21,905 nucleotides of DNA from an uncultured Oscillospiraceae bacterium. GTDB taxonomy: Bacteria; Bacillota; Clostridia; Oscillospirales; Oscillospiraceae. The notes under the pieces are model-generated. The model was given only the letters and a program-made list of their open reading frames with translations, searched no databases and had not been told where the DNA came from. Position numbers and translations under genes: made by a program. Each line of letters starts with the position of its first letter. The first letter of the stretch is position 1. The DNA lies in contig CAKTOH010000022.1 in the NCBI GenBank assembly GCA_934589705.1, positions 1 to 21,905 on the forward strand, in the 5' to 3' direction. This document shows, in pieces, positions 15,966-21,905 of this stretch.

Positions 15966-17156
15966 TTATCCTCCGTAGTGCAGCGCGTCGATGGGCTTCA
16001 TCTTTGCCGCCTTATTGGCCGGGTACAGTCCGAAAACCACGCCGATGAGGAAGCAGAAGGCCACGGCCAGCATCACAACGCCCCCATCCAGGGCGAAGGA
16101 AATGCCCGCGCTGGCGGTGACTGTGGAAACCACCTGCAAAATGGCCCAGCTCAGGAAAATTCCCAGGCCGCAGCCCATCATGCACAGCACCACCGCCTCC
16201 ATGAGAAACTGGGTCAGAATGGTGCCCCGGCTGGCGCCGATGGCCTTGCGGATGCCGATTTCCCGGGTTCGCTCGGTGACGGTGACCATCATGATGTTCA
16301 TAATGCCGATGCCGCCTACCACCAGAGAAATTCCGGCAATGCCGCCCAGCAGAATGGAGAGCGTAGAGGTGATGGAGTTCATGGCCTCCTCCAGCATATT
16401 GGAGGAATCCACCTCAAAGGCATCCTCGTCCTCATCGAACCGCTCCATGAGGATCCGGGTCATGGCATCGGCGGCAGCGTCCACGTTGGAGCCCTCCGCC
16501 GCGGACAGGTAGAAGGTGGTCACATCGGTGCTGACGCTGTCCGTCAGACGGATGAGGGTGGAATAGGGAATATAGGCCATGAGGGTTCCGGAGGTAAGCA
16601 TGGACATCATGGAGCTGGTGTCCTCCTCCAGCACCCCCACCACCTCAAAGGAAACACCGCTGAGAACCACCGTCTGGCCTACACAGTCGGTATAGCCAAT
16701 CAGCTCCTTGGCGGCGGTGTCGTTGAGAACGCAGACATAGGTGCGGTTGTCCTGGTCGGCGGTCTTCAGCCACCGCCCCATGGAAAGCTGCAAGCCCTGG
16801 ATATCGTAATAGGAGGGAGTGATGCCGTAAACGGTGACGGTATCGTAGTTGGCTCCGTGCTTGCCCACAAGAGAGGTGCTGGTGCGGGCGGAAATCCGGC
16901 CGATATCCGGCTCCTCCGACATCCAGGTGTTCAGATCGTCCAAGTGGATGGGCTTGCCCTTGTCGTCGGACACGGTGACGGTGACGAGACTGGTGCCCAG
17001 GTCGGACACCGCGGTGGTGACGGAATTGGTTGCGCCATTGACCAGGCTCACCAGCACCACCAGAGCCATGACGCCGATGATGATGCCCAGCATAGTCAGA
17101 GCCGCGCGCATTTTATTGGCACCGATGGAACGCAGTGCCATCACAAAAGACTGCAT
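15966..17156 (-). CDS. ABC transporter permease, MacB/FtsX type
   Basis: 396 residues. One N-terminal membrane helix (about 18-40), a large extracytoplasmic MacB-periplasmic-core-like domain (about 45-260), then three helices (about 268-291, 315-340, 359-378) with the FtsX-family loop TVTERTREIGIRKAIGASRG between the second and third. Such permeases do not move substrate through the membrane but couple ATP use to extracytoplasmic events, often peptide or antibiotic export and immunity. The start ATG overlaps the ATPase stop by one base (TAATG), and the next adaptor starts 2 bp after its stop. Closest known arrangement: yknXYZ of B. subtilis. Substrate not predictable from sequence. Confidence 0.93.
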   Translation of the reverse strand: MQSFVMALRSIGANKMRAALTMLGIIIGVMALVVLVSLVNGATNSVTTAVSDLGTSLVTVTVSDDKGKPIHLDDLNTWMSEEPDIGRISARTSTSLVGKHGANYDTVTVYGITPSYYDIQGLQLSMGRWLKTADQDNRTYVCVLNDTAAKELIGYTDCVGQTVVLSGVSFEVVGVLEEDTSSMMSMLTSGTLMAYIPYSTLIRLTDSVSTDVTTFYLSAAEGSNVDAAADAMTRILMERFDEDEDAFEVDSSNMLEEAMNSITSTLSILLGGIAGISLVVGGIGIMNIMMVTVTERTREIGIRKAIGASRGTILTQFLMEAVVLCMMGCGLGIFLSWAILQVVSTVTASAGISFALDGGVVMLAVAFCFLIGVVFGLYPANKAAKMKPIDALHYGG

Positions 17157-17827
17157 TACAGGCTCACCTCCGAAATCTGACCGTCCAGAATGTGGATAGA
17201 CCGCTGAGCCTGCTTGGCAATGCCGCCGTCATGGGTAATGAGGACGATGGTATTGCCCTGACCGTGAAGCTCATGGAAAATGTCGATGATCTCCCGGCTG
17301 GTTTTGGAGTCCAGGGCGCCGGTGGGCTCGTCCGCCAGAATCAGCTTAGGCCGGGTGACGATGGCCCGGGCGATGGAAACCCGCTGCTGCTGACCGCCGG
17401 AAAGCTCCGTAGGCAGGTGCTTTGCCCGGGCGTACATGTTCACCCGTTCCAGAGCCTCCTTCACCCGCTCGGTGCGCTCCTTCTTGGGAACCTTCTGATA
17501 GATGAGAGGCAGCTCCACGTTTTCCTCGGCGGTAAGCTTGGGAATCAGGTTGTACTGCTGGAACACAAAGCCGATCTTTTCGTTTCGCACCTTGGCCAGC
17601 TGGTTTTCGGTGTAGCTTTCGATGGGCAGGCCGTCCAGCAGGTATTCCCCCGCGTCGGCCACGTCCAGGCAGCCGATGATGTTCATAAGGGTGGATTTGC
17701 CGGAGCCGGAGGGGCCGATGATGCTGACGAATTCCTGGGGGTAGATGTGCAGGTTGGCGTGATCCAGAGCCCGAACCCGGTCGTCGCCCACCTGATAATA
17801 TTTGCACACGTCTTTCAGCTGAATCAT
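17156..17827 (-). CDS. ABC transporter ATP-binding protein, MacB/LolD type
   Basis: 223 residues, normal for the stand-alone ATPase. Walker A GPSGSGKST (38-46), Q-loop FVFQQYNLIP (Q90), signature LSGGQQQR (142-149), Walker B LILADEPTGALD (162-173) and switch histidine H199 (LITHD) are all intact. Cytoplasmic; powers the permease encoded next, with which it overlaps by one base. ATG 17827 is 3 bp after the first adaptor's stop and uses GGGAGG inside the end of that gene, so the four genes are a tight operon. Confidence 0.95.
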   Translation of the reverse strand: MIQLKDVCKYYQVGDDRVRALDHANLHIYPQEFVSIIGPSGSGKSTLMNIIGCLDVADAGEYLLDGLPIESYTENQLAKVRNEKIGFVFQQYNLIPKLTAEENVELPLIYQKVPKKERTERVKEALERVNMYARAKHLPTELSGGQQQRVSIARAIVTRPKLILADEPTGALDSKTSREIIDIFHELHGQGNTIVLITHDGGIAKQAQRSIHILDGQISEVSL

Positions 17828-17830
17828 GGC

Positions 17831-19540
17831 TCAGCCTCCCATGCCGCCGGGGCCGCCGCCGTTACCGCCGCCGGGTCCGCCGTTACCGCCGCCGGAGGGT
17901 CGTCCGCCGCCGCCGTTTCCGCCGCCCATGCCGGGGACGACGGTTACGCCGCTGCTCATTCCGCCGTTCATTCCGCCGGGCATGACCATGAAATCGCCAA
18001 AGCCGCCGCTGTCGGCCTCGGTGTAGTAGACGGTGTCTCCCTCGTTCAGGCCGGAGGTGATCTCCACATAGTCGTCGTTCTGCATACCGATGGTCACGTC
18101 CGTCCGGCCGGTGTAACGCTTCTGTTCCTCGTCATAGCCGGTGTAGACATAGTAGCTGGCGCTGTTCTGATGCAGGGCATCCACGGGGATGATCAGGGCG
18201 TTTTCCGTGCCCTCGATCCGCACGTCCACATTCGCGGTCATGCCCACGAGCATTCCCTCATCCCGGTCGAGAGTGACCTCGGCGGAATACCGGGTCACGC
18301 CGGTGGAGGTATCGGCTACCTTGCTGATGGAGGTGACGGAGCCGGTGAAGGCGTCGTCGCTGACGGAGCTGACGGTGATCTGCGCCTCCTGTCCCTCCTT
18401 CAGGGACAGAATGTCCGTTTCGTCAATGCTGATGGTGACGGTCATCTGCTTCTGGGGGTACAGAGTGAGGATCTGGGTTTCCGTCGCGGAGGTGGCGGTG
18501 TCCTCGTCATATTCCACGCTGGTCACCAGGCCGTCCTGGCTTGCCAGCACCGCCCCGTCCCGGTAGATGGTCAGAAGTCCCGTCAGGGTGTCCTCCAAGT
18601 CCTGCCGCTGGCGCAGCAGCGCGTCAAAATTCGCGCTGGTCTTGGTGTCGCTCAGGGTCATCAGGGTGGAGCCTGCGGTGACGTTGGCGTTTTCCTTGCA
18701 GGAAATGCTCTTGACCGTACCCACATAGCCGGTGACGGCTACGGGGGAATGGATGTACAGCTTGCCGGTTCCCAGGGTCTTCCCGGCGGCATCGGTGACG
18801 GTCACTTCCTCGTCCATGGCAGGGCCGTTGTCCGAAACCAGCACGGTGACGGTGCCCAGGGTGGCGCTTTCCACAGTGCCCTTCACTGCGGTGCCGTCGG
18901 GCAGGGTGACGGTGACGGTGACGGCGTCGCCTCTGGCGCAGCCGTCGGATTCAAAATCCACGGCCATGTAGCCGTCCACGCTCAGAAGAGCCAGAGCCCC
19001 GTTTTCGGTGACGCTGGAAACCACGTTGTCGCCTACTTTGGCGTATATCTTTTTCACCCGGCCGCCTACGCTGGTGGTGACGCTGGTGGAGGCGGTGTCG
19101 GACTTGGCGCTGTTGATTTTCTTATCCAGGGTCTTGATCTGATCCTGGGTGCTGCTCAGGGTGTCCACCACGGAAGCCATGTCCACCTTGGCAAGCAGGT
19201 CGCCCTTGGCAACCGTGTCTCCGGCCTCGGCGATGACCTCGTCCACCTCCACACCGGCGGGGACGGTCACGTCTTCCTCGTCCACCTGCTCCAGCACGCC
19301 GCTGCCGGAGACCAGGGTGTGGATCGTGCCCGGAGCCACGGTGTAGCTCTGCACGTCCTTCTGGGTAGCGGCGAACCGGGCATCCACGTTTTTGCGCAGA
19401 TGGGAAACCACCATCACCAGAGCCGCGAAAATCACCGCGACAATGATGATCACCCTGCGCAGCCGCTTGCGCCTGCGCTGCTTCTTTTCCTGGCTGAGCT
19501 TGTCAAATAGCTCCTCGCCGGACTTTTGCTGTTCCTCCAT
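17831..19540 (-). CDS. First HlyD/MacA-like adaptor of the ABC exporter (YknX-like)
   Basis: 569 residues. A charged cytoplasmic start with RRRKRLRR before a single membrane anchor (30-46), then a lipoyl-like half (VEVDEVIAEAGDTVAKGDLLAKVD, 97-120), GGRVKKIYAKVGDNV (159-173), a helical stretch (300-322), the return strand ASQDGLVTSV, and beta-barrel and membrane-proximal domains (MTVTISIDETDILSLKEGQEAQITV onward). The last about 58 residues are a Gly/Met/Asn/Pro-rich tail (512-569), unusual for the family. In a single-membrane organism it would link the permease to the cell-wall side rather than to an outer membrane channel. ATG 19540 has AGGAG 7 nt upstream. First gene of the operon; clear paralogue of the last gene. 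Confidence 0.92.
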   Translation of the reverse strand: MEEQQKSGEELFDKLSQEKKQRRRKRLRRVIIIVAVIFAALVMVVSHLRKNVDARFAATQKDVQSYTVAPGTIHTLVSGSGVLEQVDEEDVTVPAGVEVDEVIAEAGDTVAKGDLLAKVDMASVVDTLSSTQDQIKTLDKKINSAKSDTASTSVTTSVGGRVKKIYAKVGDNVVSSVTENGALALLSVDGYMAVDFESDGCARGDAVTVTVTLPDGTAVKGTVESATLGTVTVLVSDNGPAMDEEVTVTDAAGKTLGTGKLYIHSPVAVTGYVGTVKSISCKENANVTAGSTLMTLSDTKTSANFDALLRQRQDLEDTLTGLLTIYRDGAVLASQDGLVTSVEYDEDTATSATETQILTLYPQKQMTVTISIDETDILSLKEGQEAQITVSSVSDDAFTGSVTSISKVADTSTGVTRYSAEVTLDRDEGMLVGMTANVDVRIEGTENALIIPVDALHQNSASYYVYTGYDEEQKRYTGRTDVTIGMQNDDYVEITSGLNEGDTVYYTEADSGGFGDFMVMPGGMNGGMSSGVTVVPGMGGGNGGGGRPSGGGNGGPGGGNGGGPGGMGG

Positions 19541-19598
19541 AGGCTTTCTCCTAACTGTGTGAAGATAATGTTCACAAAAATGACACTGCTATTTTATA

Positions 19599-19644
19599 TA
19601 ACCTGTCAGGGACAATTGGAAAGAAACTGTAAACAAATTGGAAA
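19599..19644 (-). promoter_or_regulatory. Candidate promoter and direct-repeat operator of the ABC operon
   Basis: Minus strand: TTTCCA, 16 bp, TATATA (AT-rich -10 region around 19594-19600) is a modest promoter. Two copies of TTTCCAATT (19636-19644 and 19614-19622) lie exactly 22 bp apart, one overlapping the -35 area. Direct repeats two helical turns apart are typical of OmpR-family response-regulator sites. The regulator itself is not in the window. Confidence 0.42.
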
Positions 19645-19774
19645 AAGATTGGCAGATTCCGGAGAATACCCGGAAAGGAATGTCATTTTGTAACCAATTT
19701 TTCGGAAAGGAAAAAGCTAGGGAGACGGCACGGTACATCCGTGCCGGGGGCTTGCAGCGCCTTCAGGCGATGCC

Positions 19775-19806
19775 TTCCTGATTAAAATTAAGATTTTAAT
19801 CAGGAA
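19775..19806. other. AT-rich perfect inverted repeat
   Basis: TTCCTGATTAAAAT, loop TAAG, ATTTTAATCAGGAA: 14-bp stem. It sits between the ABC operon promoter and the terminator of the diguanylate cyclase gene. Other small hairpins lie close by (GGCACGG...CCGTGCC at 19727-19745). It could be an operator or a secondary terminator. Confidence 0.5.
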
Positions 19807-19834
19807 ATAGTATCATTTCCCTCACTGGGTGCGC

Positions 19835-19889
19835 AAAAAGGGATTTCTGCCCCGGCAACGGATTGCCCGGATGGCAGAAATCCCTTTTT
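19835..19889 (-). terminator. Terminator of the diguanylate cyclase gene (possibly bidirectional)
   Basis: AAAAAGGGATTTCTGCC (19835-19851) pairs perfectly with GGCAGAAATCCCTTTTT (19873-19889): 17-bp stem with T-runs on either strand. It begins 1 bp after the stop codon at 19891. Confidence 0.9.
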
Positions 19890-19890
19890 C

Positions 19891-21330
19891 TTATGGACGC
19901 GCCCGGTTTCCACCGGGGACGGCCGTGGCGGATGACAGCTTCTTCGTCCGGTAATATTCCTGTTTCCGGGCGTACATGGCAAGATCCGCTTCCTTGGTGA
20001 GCCGCTCCACGGAAAAATCCGGATGGTCGCTGGCAAAGGCGCACCCGGCGGAAATACTCAGCGTCTTCACCTTCGTCCCGGACCAGGCCGCCGCAAGCCC
20101 TTGCAGCGCCGACAGAATTTCCCTCGCCTGGGCTTGGGTCATCTGACCCAGCACCACGAACTCATCCCCGCCGATGCGGAAGAGTTTCCCCCGATCTCCC
20201 ACTGCCTGGGTGATACATTGGGCAGCGCCGCATATCAGCTCGTCCCCCGCCTCGTGCCCCAGGGCGTCGTTGACCCCCTTCAAGCCGTTGATGTCCATGA
20301 GAAAGGCGGTCAGATCTTCCGGAACGGAATCCGCGTACTGCCCCAGGCACTCATGGTACGCCAGTCGGCTGAATACGCCGGTCAGAGGATCTACGGAGCT
20401 TTTCATGCGCTGCTCCATCAGCTTTTTGTCCATCCGAAGCTGCTGCGCCGTATAATACTCGTAAATCCATTGAAGCAGGATGCTGACAACGCCAAAGAGC
20501 GCCAGCAGCGCCACCAGGGCTTGCAGCAAAAAGACGGTGATATTTTGATGCAGGTCTTCGCTGACATCGATACCTTGCAGGTACAGCTCCTTGAAGATGG
20601 CCTTTCGCAGAAACAGGATGCACAGAATGCCCACCCCCACCGCGGTGGCTTCCGAATAGAACAGCCGCTTCCGGTTTCCGGACTCCTGCATGGCCGCAGG
20701 ACAGTCGCACAGCGCCGACAACCGGTTCTTCACCGACTCCCGGGACAGACCCCAATGGACACCGCAGCAGGCGACCATCGCCAGAAGATAGGACAGCCAG
20801 TCCCGGAATACGGGATAGGAAAACAGATTCTCCAAAATCATTTGCCGCAGCATGGGAAAGCCGCAGCATAAGGCGGCGAAAACGCACAGCCCATGAAGAA
20901 GGGTGCTGGCAGCGGCAACCCCCGCAATACCCAGATAGACATGCCTGCGGGGCTTCCGGAAAGAAAGGTCAAAGAGCCAACCGGCTCCCGCGGCGAACAG
21001 CACCCGGGCAAATGCCAGCAGGATGGAGCCAAGGGGCATTCCGCTGGCAAAGGGAGAAAATACCCGGTCCAGCGGGGACAGACTGTAGGTGCCGACCCAC
21101 ATGGACGTGGCCGCAAAAACACATGCCACCGGCACACTTCCCTGGGGCCCCAGCATCATGGCCGACACGATCACAAGAACGTGCAGCGTGGTGGTGGAAA
21201 TGGCCGGAAGCTCAATGTATCCCAGATAGGAAAAGGCAAACACCGCCTCCCAGGCCATCAGCATCAGAATGATCTCCTGCAATTTCCTTTTCGTCAGAGC
21301 GATCCCATATCGCTGTCGAAAACGCTCCAT
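19891..21330 (-). CDS. Membrane-bound diguanylate cyclase with ECF-S-like sensor region
   Basis: 479 residues from ATG 21330 (RBS GGAGGA, 6 nt); the frame is open a little upstream but has no better start. The N-terminal half has several membrane helices; residues 44-120 (STTTLHVLVIVSAMMLGPQG, then VFAATSMWV, VFSPFASGMPLGS) resemble the substrate-binding S component of ECF vitamin transporters. A second helix group (about 225-290) and a short coiled linker lead to a GGDEF domain: DPLTGVFSR (314-322), D346-IN-LK-VND-GH (metal and GTP contacts) and GGDEF (387-391). All catalytic residues look intact, so it should make cyclic di-GMP. The inhibitory RxxD site is absent (G378 and G381). An S-like region on a cyclase suggests sensing of a small molecule; that part is inference. 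Confidence 0.88.
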   Translation of the reverse strand: MERFRQRYGIALTKRKLQEIILMLMAWEAVFAFSYLGYIELPAISTTTLHVLVIVSAMMLGPQGSVPVACVFAATSMWVGTYSLSPLDRVFSPFASGMPLGSILLAFARVLFAAGAGWLFDLSFRKPRRHVYLGIAGVAAASTLLHGLCVFAALCCGFPMLRQMILENLFSYPVFRDWLSYLLAMVACCGVHWGLSRESVKNRLSALCDCPAAMQESGNRKRLFYSEATAVGVGILCILFLRKAIFKELYLQGIDVSEDLHQNITVFLLQALVALLALFGVVSILLQWIYEYYTAQQLRMDKKLMEQRMKSSVDPLTGVFSRLAYHECLGQYADSVPEDLTAFLMDINGLKGVNDALGHEAGDELICGAAQCITQAVGDRGKLFRIGGDEFVVLGQMTQAQAREILSALQGLAAAWSGTKVKTLSISAGCAFASDHPDFSVERLTKEADLAMYARKQEYYRTKKLSSATAVPGGNRARP

Positions 21331-21397
21331 ATGAGTTCCTCCTTGTATCTCTTTTTGGGGCAATATCGCCTTGCGTATTCTTACGAATGCGTTTTGG

Positions 21398-21517
21398 TTA
21401 AATTTTACCGGCTTCCGCAGCCCGCGGCTTTGTTTCCCTGGTTAGGAGACATACCGTCTCGTCGGTAGTATCAGATTCCAAGGACAATTCTTTCGCTTCC
21501 TCACCTTTAACAGGCAT
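21398..21517 (-). CDS. Small open reading frame in the diguanylate cyclase leader (39 codons)
   Basis: ATG 21517 to TAA 21398, 39 residues, beginning MPVKGEEAKELSLESD and ending KPRAAEAGKI; charged, no membrane segment. The ATG lacks a good RBS. The same frame is open upstream through VFNFP to a possible ATT start 5 nt after GAGGAAGG, which would be a rare start codon. The frame ends 67 bp before the cyclase ATG. Not recognised; it may be a regulatory leader peptide or a chance frame in a structured leader. Confidence 0.35.
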   Translation of the reverse strand: MPVKGEEAKELSLESDTTDETVCLLTRETKPRAAEAGKI

Positions 21518-21566
21518 CGGGAAATTGAATACAATACCGTCCTTCCTCTTTTCTGGGTACAGGTCA

Positions 21567-21595
21567 ATTATATGCTATTTCCAGTCTTGGGTCAA
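21567..21595 (-). promoter_or_regulatory. Sigma-A promoter of the diguanylate cyclase gene
   Basis: Minus strand TTGACC (21590-21595), 17-bp spacer, TATAAT (21567-21572). The start would be near 21560, giving a leader of about 230 nt, long enough for an RNA switch or an upstream peptide. Confidence 0.85.
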
Positions 21596-21628
21596 TAGCT
21601 CCGGATCGATTCTCCGGTAACTCCTGAA

Positions 21629-21658
21629 TTGACATTTCTGCTTGCCCTCATGTATAAT
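21629..21658 (+). promoter_or_regulatory. Promoter pointing into the right-end gene fragment
   Basis: TTGACA (21629-21634), 18-bp spacer, TATAAT (21653-21658): both boxes are perfect. It is divergent from the cyclase promoter, 34 bp away, and 29 bp before the ATG at 21688. Confidence 0.82.
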
Positions 21659-21684
21659 TACTTTGAAAATCCCCAGAGGTGAAG

Positions 21685-21905
21685 TCAATGAGTATGGCTC
21701 AGGTTATCAGGGCTGCTATGAAGAAGCAAGGCGTAACTGTCAACAGGAATGCAGAATTCGCCTGAATCATTAGGGTCTATCTGAAAACCGTCAACACGCC
21801 CAAACAGCGGGTCTTTTCCACCTGCTGGGCACCATTTTTCCTTGCAATACGCAGAGTATTCCTGCAAAAAAATGGCTTCATCAGGCGGAAAATCCCTCGC
21901 CGTTG
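21685..21905 (-). CDS. Unidentified protein, C-terminal part, open at the right edge
   Basis: The minus frame is open from the window edge to TGA 21685-21687: at least 72 residues with protein-like content (EAIFLQEYSAYCKEKWCPAG then GGKDPLFGRVDGFQIDP). The last about 25 codons are antisense to the HTH start at 21688-21765, so both cannot be original; the true end may have been lost and replaced. Not recognised as any family. The start lies outside the window. Confidence 0.35.
   Translation of the reverse strand, partial: TARDFPPDEAIFLQEYSAYCKEKWCPAGGKDPLFGRVDGFQIDPNDSGEFCIPVDSYALLLHSSPDNLSHTH
21688..21765 (+). pseudogene. Truncated start of an XRE-like HTH regulator
   Basis: ATG 21688 with AGAGGTGA 6 nt upstream and a perfect promoter. 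The 25 residues MSMAQVIRAAMKKQGVTVNR begin exactly like many small helix-turn-helix regulators (MxMAQVIRxAxKKQGxT), then the frame runs into NAEFA and a TGA where the HTH should continue. No continuation was found in the other plus frames. I read it as a regulator gene cut by a deletion or rearrangement near 21744; a true short peptide is the alternative. Confidence 0.42.

Noticed and set aside
21331..21560. A c-di-GMP (GEMM) riboswitch in the diguanylate cyclase leader.
   Set aside because: A stretch reads ACAAAGCCGCGGGCUGCGGA and loosely recalls the 3' half of GEMM, but the first conserved half (ACGCACAGGGCAAACC) and the tetraloop stem are missing.

Overview
The window looks like chromosomal DNA from a GC-rich, low-oxygen Firmicute, most likely an Oscillospiraceae/Ruminococcaceae-type gut clostridium. 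The reasons are: an NfnAB-type electron-bifurcating flavoprotein pair, a class III fructose-1,6-bisphosphatase, a CIRCE/HrcA-controlled hrcA-grpE-dnaK-dnaJ cluster, strong AGGAGG ribosome sites, sigma-A promoters with 17-bp spacers, and many short palindromic intergenic repeats of a kind I associate with this group. The genus is inference.

Layout. 1-2232 (-): nfnA-nfnB, with nfnB cut by the left edge, behind a perfect-consensus promoter. 2233-2722: a repeat-filled gap with a MITE-like element. 2723-3229 (-): dCMP deaminase, apparently driven by a promoter inside the dnaJ terminator, with a second MITE-like element as its leader. 3401-8609 (-): the heat-shock cluster hrcA, grpE, dnaK, dnaJ behind a CIRCE promoter. 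8610-9171: a divergent gap holding a 406-bp inverted composite of repeats. 9172-10390 (+): rpsF-ssb-rpsR with its own promoter, a structured leader and a clean terminator. 10396-10694: a gene-free stretch with two strong hairpins. 10695-12874 (+): fbp behind a structured leader of about 150 nt. 12875-13455: repeats, including a 280-bp element with 36-bp terminal inverted repeats. 13456-19540 (-): a four-gene ABC export operon (adaptor, ATPase, permease, second adaptor). 19835-21595 (-): a membrane diguanylate cyclase with a leader of about 230 nt. 21629-21905: an apparently broken HTH-regulator start meeting an unrelated minus-strand reading frame.

How the genes work together. nfnAB balances ferredoxin, NADH and NADPH. 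HrcA represses its own chaperone operon through CIRCE. S6, SSB and S18 form the classic co-transcribed unit. The ABC operon resembles B. subtilis yknXYZ / MacAB, but carries two paralogous adaptors on either side of the ATPase-permease core. The second adaptor has an insertion of about 300 residues with a very regular Cys/His-rich tandem repeat (seven copies of His-x3-Cys, six followed by x3-Cys, period 22-23 residues). This is the most unusual protein feature here. The diguanylate cyclase has an N-terminal membrane region that resembles an ECF-transporter substrate-binding (S) component, suggesting a small-molecule-sensing c-di-GMP enzyme.
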